Origin: M269 sp964625615
Lineage (GTDB): Bacteria > Pseudomonadota > Gammaproteobacteria > Enterobacterales > Alteromonadaceae
DNA length: 17,911 nucleotides
NCBI GenBank assembly: GCA_964625615.1
Contig: CAZVDU010000085.1
Location: 1 to 17,911 of the forward strand
Reading direction: 5' to 3'
Below the pieces are notes generated by a model. The model ran no database searches. It saw only the letters and a program-made list of their open reading frames with translations, and had not been told where the DNA came from. Below, one piece after another: positions 12,669-17,911 of the stretch. Each line of letters starts with the position of its first letter. Within the stretch, counting starts at the first letter, position 1. The position numbers were made by a program, and so were the translations under genes.

Positions 12669-15600
12669 TTATTGAGTGGCCTCAATCAAATCTACCTTCT
12701 TAGAGGTGTCTTTACTAAAGAAGTTGGCTATGTTGTCAAGGATCAGGTAATTCACTGGCACTAATACCAAAGTAATGACAGTGGCAAACAAAATACCAAA
12801 GCCTAACGAAACAGCCATAGGTATCAAGAACTGAGCCTGTGTCGACTTCTCGAATAATAGTGGCATCAGCCCGAAGAATGTTGTCAAACTGGTTAGCATT
12901 ACAGGCCTTACTCTTGACGCGCCAGCTGTTAAAACACCATCCATTAAACTGTAGCCTTCAGCGCGCTTTTTGTTAATGAAATCAACTAATACAAGTGAAT
13001 CATTAACGACAACACCTATGAGCGCTAACATACCCAATAAACTCATAATGGATAAGCTCATGCCCATAATCCAGTGCCCTATGATGGCACCAAGAATACC
13101 GAACGGGATAATGCTCATTACTGCCAGTGGTTGCCAATAGGATTTAAACGGGATCGCTAACAAGCAGTAAATAACAAAGAAGACAAAAATAAGCCCCCAT
13201 TTCAACGAGCTGAAAGACTCACGTTGTTCTTTCGCTTCACCTTCTAGCGAGTGCGACATATCTGGATATTGCAACACCAATTCATCCAAGAATTCCTTTA
13301 GATTTGCCTGCAAGATTGTCATATTGGTATTGCCTTTCTCAACATCAGCCGTGATGTTGGCTGTTCTGTAGCGGTCAATACGATTGATCGATGAAGGACT
13401 TTGCCCAGGTATCAACTTGGCGACATGGCCCAATGGAACAGAATCACCCGTTGGTGTTTGCACTAGCACTTGTTCTAGCGTTGCTACAGATTGCCTCTCT
13501 TCTAACGGTAATCTAACCATCACTCGAACATCATCACGGCCGCGCTGCACTCGCTGTACCTGCGCACCAAAGTAGGCATTACGTATTTGAGAAGACAAAT
13601 TGTTGCGTGTTAGACCCAGCGCTTTACCTTGTTCAGTTAGCTCGATTTGTAGTTCCTGTTTTCCGTTTGATAGGCTATCTGATATGTCGAACACGGTTGG
13701 ATACGTTGCTAAGTGCTCTTTGATCTTCTCGGAAGCTTCACCAAGGGTGACCAAGGAATTACCACTTAGGCGCACATCAATAGGATCTGAACCTCTGCCT
13801 ATTTCGGCTCTGAATGTTAAACTCTCTGCACCTGGGATAGTGCCAATAGCGCGTCGCCACTCGCCGAGTAACTGCCGGGAACTGATATTGTAAGAACGCT
13901 GTTCTGGTGGGATAACCTCAAAACGCACGCGCCCAACATTAGCATTACCGCCTCGACCACCTGTCGTCGCCAATATATTCAGAATAACGCTTTCACCCGT
14001 TTCTTCATCAATGTGATCTTGTTTTAGCTGGTAAGCCGCGTCCGATATTTTAGCGATAAAGCGGTCGGTCACTTCATAAGGTGTGCCTGCTGGCATCGTT
14101 AAATTCATGCGCACAGTTTCACTAGGAATACGTGGGAAAAAGACAAATCGAGTCCAGCCACTTGTTACTAGCGCAATGATAATGATAAAAGCAGCGACAA
14201 AGCTCATCAGAGTCACACTTTTGTTACGCAAAGCAAGGTGTAGCAAAGGTTGGTAGTACTTAATGATAGACGCTTCAAATCCATCAGCGAAACGTTGTTG
14301 CCACTGCTCAAAACGATTTTGCTTCGATTTTTCATTACGCAATTTCACGTACTTTAAATGTGCAGGCAGCACGAATTTTGATTCAATCAAAGAAAATATT
14401 AACACGGGAATAACGACGATAGGCAGTTGAGCAAATAGTGCGCCTCGCGCGCCATCGATAAAAGCTAATGGTAAAAATGCGGCGACTGTTGTCAATATTC
14501 CAAAGGTGACAGGTGTTGCTACTTCTTTAGTTCCTGCAATAGCCGCTTGTTCACCCGATTCGGCATTACGCATGTGGGTGTAGACATTCTCACCTGTCAC
14601 TATGGCGTCATCGACTACAATGCCTAACACCAGGATAAAACCGAATAAGCTCATTACATTGATGGTCGCCCCCAAGAATGGCATGGCTATAAAGGCCCCC
14701 ATAAAGGACACAGGAATGCCGACGAATACCCATATGGCAATTGAGGGACGTAAGAAAAGGGTAAGCAGAGCGAGAACTAAAATACCGCCTTGTGCTGCAT
14801 TGGAGATTAATGTGTTTAGGCGGTTTTTGACGATTTGTGAATCATCGTCCCAATAGCTTAATTCATAACCGACAGGCAGCGTAGCTTGGCGTTCGCTGAT
14901 ATAGTCTTTTACTAAGTCGGCGACTTCTACAGCGCTTTGCTGTCCAATACGGAAAACAGAAATAAATGCGGCTTGTTTGCCATTAAAGCGAGTACGTACT
15001 GGCGATTCTTCAAAGCCATCATTAATCGTTGCGACGTCTCTCAGTCGAATAATGCTACCATCAACATTGGTTTTGATGACTATCTGGGAAAAGTCATCCT
15101 TACGATAAGCCTGTCCTTTAGAGCGCAGTAAAATATCACCGCCTTGTGTTCGTAAGTTACCGGCTGAAACATCCAGCGAACTGGCGGCAATGGCTGAACT
15201 CACTTGACTTAAGCTCAGTTGATACTGTCGTAAAGCTTCCTGAGATACTTCAATGGTGATCTCATAATCGCGAACACCGTCTAGCTCTAATTGGGTTAAA
15301 CCGGGAATACGTAATAGATCATCGCGAACTTGTTCAGCAAACTCTCGTATTTCCTTTTCGCTATAGTCGCCTGCGACGCTAACGGTTATCACATCACGTC
15401 TTCGTTGAGCCAATGCAACAATAGGGTTTTCAGCATCTACCGGAAACGTATTGATAGCATCAACGCGTGATTTGACGTCTGAAAGGATTTCGCGAGCGTC
15501 ATACCCCGATTCTACTTCTATATTAACGCTACCGGCTCCTTCTGATGATGAACTGGTAATACGCTCTATACCTTCGAGGTCTTGGACAGCTTCTTCAATG

Positions 15601-15794
15601 CGAATGGAAACACCTTGTTCAACATCTTCAGGCGTAGCACCGCGTAAACTAACAGTCACTGATATCCGATCGGTTTCAAAAGAAGGGAAAACCTCTAAAG
15701 GGATGCGAGCCGTCATGGAGAAAATGCCCGCTAATAGTATCGTTATCATCAATAAGTTGGCTGCAACGTGGTTACGGGTAAACCAAGCAATCAT
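12669..15794 (-). CDS. RND efflux transporter, inner-membrane permease (HAE1/AcrB type)
   Basis: 1041 residues, full length for the family: twelve expected membrane segments and two large periplasmic loops. TM1 follows MIAWFTRNHVAANLL; PLEVFPSFE and ATPEDVEQGV open the first porter domain. TM4 has GIVVDDAIV (391-399) with the paired proton-relay aspartates Asp395-Asp396. The SRVRPVMLTSLTTFFG segment near residue 965 matches the AcrB Arg/Thr relay partners. In the TM10 equivalent, GVVVNDSLVLVDF, the AcrB Lys940 position is Asn (about 931), as in many non-AcrB HAE1 proteins. It works with the upstream membrane-fusion protein (4-bp ATGA overlap; GGAG precedes the ATG) and an outer-membrane channel encoded elsewhere. 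Drugs, dyes or fatty-acid-like toxins are likely substrates; specificity is unknown. Confidence 0.95.
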   Translation of the reverse strand: MIAWFTRNHVAANLLMITILLAGIFSMTARIPLEVFPSFETDRISVTVSLRGATPEDVEQGVSIRIEEAVQDLEGIERITSSSSEGAGSVNIEVESGYDAREILSDVKSRVDAINTFPVDAENPIVALAQRRRDVITVSVAGDYSEKEIREFAEQVRDDLLRIPGLTQLELDGVRDYEITIEVSQEALRQYQLSLSQVSSAIAASSLDVSAGNLRTQGGDILLRSKGQAYRKDDFSQIVIKTNVDGSIIRLRDVATINDGFEESPVRTRFNGKQAAFISVFRIGQQSAVEVADLVKDYISERQATLPVGYELSYWDDDSQIVKNRLNTLISNAAQGGILVLALLTLFLRPSIAIWVFVGIPVSFMGAFIAMPFLGATINVMSLFGFILVLGIVVDDAIVTGENVYTHMRNAESGEQAAIAGTKEVATPVTFGILTTVAAFLPLAFIDGARGALFAQLPIVVIPVLIFSLIESKFVLPAHLKYVKLRNEKSKQNRFEQWQQRFADGFEASIIKYYQPLLHLALRNKSVTLMSFVAAFIIIIALVTSGWTRFVFFPRIPSETVRMNLTMPAGTPYEVTDRFIAKISDAAYQLKQDHIDEETGESVILNILATTGGRGGNANVGRVRFEVIPPEQRSYNISSRQLLGEWRRAIGTIPGAESLTFRAEIGRGSDPIDVRLSGNSLVTLGEASEKIKEHLATYPTVFDISDSLSNGKQELQIELTEQGKALGLTRNNLSSQIRNAYFGAQVQRVQRGRDDVRVMVRLPLEERQSVATLEQVLVQTPTGDSVPLGHVAKLIPGQSPSSINRIDRYRTANITADVEKGNTNMTILQANLKEFLDELVLQYPDMSHSLEGEAKEQRESFSSLKWGLIFVFFVIYCLLAIPFKSYWQPLAVMSIIPFGILGAIIGHWIMGMSLSIMSLLGMLALIGVVVNDSLVLVDFINKKRAEGYSLMDGVLTAGASRVRPVMLTSLTTFFGLMPLLFEKSTQAQFLIPMAVSLGFGILFATVITLVLVPVNYLILDNIANFFSKDTSKKVDLIEATQ

Positions 15795-17164
15795 GATCTG
15801 TTCTCCGCTGTATCCGTTTGATTGCGTCGTTTACGACGCTCAGCCATAAGCTGCTCAACAGGTATACCTTGTTCTTCAGCACGCTTTTGCAGTTGCTTTC
15901 TTCGTTCCGGATCAAGATCTGCTAATTGAGGTGAAGGCCGGGAGTTTCTAGCGCTATTGCCTATAGATACAGGCGTTCCTGAACTGACTTGCCCTAGAGC
16001 AGTGGTCACCAACTGATCACCAAACCCAAGTCCGCTAGTGATGACAGTATCCTGCTCGTTTTGCCAACGCGTATTGATTTCCCTTCGTTTTAATATGCCT
16101 TCCTCAACAACATAGACATAAGAGCCTTGGTAAATAGCACTGTTAGGAATAACGACAGCATTATTAAGTAATTTACCTTTAATTCTAGCTGTTACATATT
16201 GGCCAATTTTGAGCGAGGTTTTGGTGCTATTTTCGACCAACCCATAGGGATCATCAATTTGTGCAACAACATATAATTGCTGAGATGTCGCATCTATTGC
16301 ACTTTCAGTGCGAACGACACGACCCTGCCAGACTTTTTCGGGGTTCAGCTCGGATGCAAAAGAAACGTCAGCTTGATCGCCAGTAGATATGGCTGACTGA
16401 GATGAACGAAACTCTTCCGGCAGATCAATTAAGGCGAGATCTGAGTTGTTCAGTGGCAGTCTTATTTCAACAAAGTCGACGGCAAAAATATTAGCAAGTG
16501 TGGTATTCACTCCCACCACCTGTCCAACATCAACAGACTTGTTCAAAATTCTGCCGGCGTAAGGTGCAACAATGCTGCTGCGTTCAACGGCAAGCTCTGC
16601 TTTACTTAACTGTGCTTGTGCAGACAATACACGGGCTTTAGCGGCTTCTACTTGTGGGCCTCTCAACAAAAGTGCGTTAGGTGTATTACTGTTGTTAAGT
16701 CGTTGTTCTTCGGGTAAGGATTTATAGCGATTCCAGTCCTCGGAAGCGATATCAGCTCGTGCTTGTTCTTCCAATAGTACCTGTTTCGCCTCGCTCAATG
16801 TTGCCCTGGCAATATCAAGATCAGCTTTGTAATCTCTGTCATCGAGTTGTACTAAGACTTCACCGGCCTCAAAAAAGCCGCCTTCCCGAAAATTATCGCT
16901 AATTGACCGAATCTGACCAGATACTTGAGCGACTAAGGCACTTTGTGTTCTGGGACGCACTGTACCAAAGCTATTTAATTCTATTTGATACTGCTGAGGC
17001 CGGACAACTGTCACTTCAACATTCATTTGTGGTGCTTTGGATGGAGGTCCTCTGCGTTGCTCTGGTGGGTTTTTACTAATGAAAATGGCACCGCCGATGG
17101 CGATGACTAATATCATCACCGCAAGTATATATTTTCGACGGCCTTTGGGGCTTACTGTAGTCAA
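15791..17164 (-). CDS. RND efflux periplasmic adaptor (membrane-fusion protein, HlyD/AcrA type)
   Basis: 457 residues. An N-terminal anchor (about 11-29, KYILAVMILVIAIGGAIFI) follows a basic start; there is no lipobox Cys, so attachment is by a transmembrane helix. FGTVRPRTQSALVAQVSGQI and VEAAKARVLSAQAQLSKAEL frame the lipoyl and alpha-hairpin domains. APYAGRILNKSVDVGQVV is the second lipoyl half, and beta-barrel and membrane-proximal segments follow (GQYVTARI, VIPNSAIYQG). The C-terminus is an unusual charged tail rich in Arg, Lys and Glu (about 415-457). The start codon is TTG: AGAGG lies about 9 nt upstream, no ATG occurs before residue 17 inside the anchor, and a stop precedes in frame. 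It overlaps the permease start as ATGA. Mini-dyads lie upstream. Confidence 0.93.
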   Translation of the reverse strand: MTTVSPKGRRKYILAVMILVIAIGGAIFISKNPPEQRRGPPSKAPQMNVEVTVVRPQQYQIELNSFGTVRPRTQSALVAQVSGQIRSISDNFREGGFFEAGEVLVQLDDRDYKADLDIARATLSEAKQVLLEEQARADIASEDWNRYKSLPEEQRLNNSNTPNALLLRGPQVEAAKARVLSAQAQLSKAELAVERSSIVAPYAGRILNKSVDVGQVVGVNTTLANIFAVDFVEIRLPLNNSDLALIDLPEEFRSSQSAISTGDQADVSFASELNPEKVWQGRVVRTESAIDATSQQLYVVAQIDDPYGLVENSTKTSLKIGQYVTARIKGKLLNNAVVIPNSAIYQGSYVYVVEEGILKRREINTRWQNEQDTVITSGLGFGDQLVTTALGQVSSGTPVSIGNSARNSRPSPQLADLDPERRKQLQKRAEEQGIPVEQLMAERRKRRNQTDTAENRS

Positions 17165-17448
17165 TTCACGTGCCTCTTAAACTGTATTTTGTTGGCTAAA
17201 TAACGCTATGTTATTTGTACTATTCAAGCCGAAACAAGATCAATAGATCCTAGTGTAAAGAATGCGTAAATTCCCACTCGCTAAAGTTGTTTAACGCGAA
17301 TATAAGTAGATTCAAAGCATTACGCGATTGTTCGCGTTATTATTTTGCCATTTCGTGTCGTACACTCGACAGGTGATTGAAGAAAAAGCTGTGGAGAGTA
17401 ATATGTCTTCAAGAAACGAAACATCATAAAAAAATAATTAGATAACTG
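17165..17448. promoter_or_regulatory. Divergent intergenic region with CGCG dyads upstream of the RND operon
   Basis: This 284-bp region separates the RND operon from the last gene. TAACGCGAA (17292-17300) and TTCGCGTTA (17331-17339) are perfect 9-bp inverted repeats. Between them ACGCGA (17322-17327) pairs with the right arm, TCGCGT (17332-17337), across TTGT. A further overlapping dyad is TGTCG/CGACA at 17356-17371. On the minus strand TTTACG (17271-17266) and TCTATT (17248-17243) are 17 bp apart, 4 of 6 consensus matches each, a possible RND promoter. The dyads sit just upstream of it and could bind a repressor; none is encoded in the window. Confidence 0.4.
17403..17429 (+). CDS. Possible 8-codon leader peptide
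   Basis: ATG at 17403 is preceded by GGAG (17393-17396) with 6-nt spacing and encodes MSSRNETS, then TAA. It ends 19 nt before the ATG of the next gene, which itself has no visible Shine-Dalgarno sequence. The layout suggests a leader peptide or ribosome-loading site for the downstream gene. Chance cannot be excluded because the peptide is so short. Confidence 0.35.
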   Translation: MSSRNETS

Positions 17449-17911
17449 ATGCCAGAAAATAGCTACGCGGGTAAAGAAACTGAGCTGCAAACACCTATAA
17501 CTCAAGACGCAGATCAATCCTTGAGTGTTAGAAGTAAGAAACTACTAACTCATTTGCTACCTAAGGTATTACCAAAAGCCGTGTCTTCGTTGATAGCTTG
17601 GGTTTTTGGCATCATAAACAAAGCATGGCGCCGCTTTCAGCTTGAGGTCAGCCAGCTAACCTTCCCTCAGTGGTGTTATTTTATTGCTATCCTTATTTTC
17701 TTTTATGCCGTAGAAGGTGATTTAGCCGAATCCCCCAACACAGTTTGGGTTGGTTTAATTGCTGGTATGGGCTTAATGCGAGAGCTTTGGAGCTTGTTCC
17801 ATCGTTTTTGGCAGAAAACATTAGGCAAAGGTGTTTTGCTGGTTTTGTATGCCGCCACGGCTAATTTTGCATTAGCTATCTCTGCCTTAAAGATCAATGA
17901 TATTTCTGGCA
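17449..17911 (+). CDS. Unrecognised multi-pass membrane protein, partial (3' end beyond the window)
   Basis: The first 154 residues are present and the frame stays open to the window end. Residues 1-70 are soluble and helical with several basic residues. Hydrophobic stretches follow at about 75-89 (WCYFIAILIFFYAVEG), 98-110 (VWVGLIAGMGLM) and 127-147 (GKGVLLVLYAATANFALAI). I do not recognise the family. All three frames upstream are closed just before 17449 (a TAA at 17443 is in frame), so ATG 17449 is the first usable ATG, yet no Shine-Dalgarno sequence precedes it. An 8-codon ORF with a strong site lies just upstream. It is divergent from the RND operon and may share its regulatory region; a functional link is not implied. 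Confidence 0.75.
   Translation, partial: MPENSYAGKETELQTPITQDADQSLSVRSKKLLTHLLPKVLPKAVSSLIAWVFGIINKAWRRFQLEVSQLTFPQWCYFIAILIFFYAVEGDLAESPNTVWVGLIAGMGLMRELWSLFHRFWQKTLGKGVLLVLYAATANFALAISALKINDISG

Noticed and set aside
12671..12686. ATTGAG-tggc-CTCAAT hairpin as terminator of the convergent Lrp and RND genes
   Set aside because: Only 6 bp, inside the permease coding end and with no T-tract on either strand; too weak to list.
12700..15850. Several plus-strand open frames antisense to the RND operon
   Set aside because: They have no recognisable protein, no ribosome sites, and mirror the coding frame of a well-supported gene.
17428..17434. A-run as a frameshift joining the mini-ORF to the membrane protein gene
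   Set aside because: Stops occur in all three frames between 17427 and 17445, so one insertion or deletion cannot join them.

Overview
The window looks like an ordinary chromosomal segment of a moderately AT-rich gammaproteobacterium. The closest matches I recall are Alteromonadales-like: YadG/YadH aligns closely with the E. coli pair, mpl overlaps ubiX as in pseudomonads and relatives, and fbp lies divergent from mpl as in enterics. Taxonomy is inferred from protein resemblance and gene order only. The sequence is a draft scaffold: a run of exactly 100 N (7598-7697) separates mpl from a 5'-truncated fbp. I see no tRNA, rRNA, CRISPR array, insertion sequence, prophage or toxin-antitoxin gene.

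Left part (1-5579). A minus-strand operon holds yadG and yadH (ABC-2 type exporter) and then a TrmB-like methyltransferase cut by the window edge. To its right are small, mostly unrelated genes: an N-terminal-cysteine Ntn hydrolase (+), a DUF1801 protein (-), a membrane-anchored thioredoxin with a CPTC active site (+), an unrecognised three-helix membrane protein (-) and, upstream of that in the same direction, a secreted S1/P1-type nuclease with all nine expected zinc ligands.

Middle (5580-9301). mpl (murein tripeptide recycling) overlaps ubiX (prenyl-FMN synthesis for ubiquinone) by 8 bp on the minus strand. After the gap, fbp (gluconeogenesis) overlaps an MhpD/fumarylacetoacetase-type hydratase-like gene by 4 bp (ATGA) on the plus strand.

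Right part (9302-17911). An SRPBCC plus GyrI-like two-domain protein lies downstream of a class V PLP enzyme of the Csd/SufS type with a long C-terminal tail. That enzyme is divergent from an Lrp/AsnC regulator, with a perfect dyad in the shared intergenic region that may be the regulator's operator. Next come an RND efflux operon (membrane-fusion protein then HAE1-type permease, ATGA overlap, no outer-membrane channel gene in view) and a regulatory-looking 284-bp region. That region carries CGCG-containing dyads and an 8-codon mini-ORF with a strong ribosome binding site, just ahead of an unrecognised membrane protein truncated by the window end.

Nothing here is a clear, previously undescribed multi-gene system. 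The items most worth a second look are the divergent TrmB-like protein, the tailed PLP enzyme with its Lrp partner and dyad, the fbp-hydratase coupling, and the mini-ORF leader.
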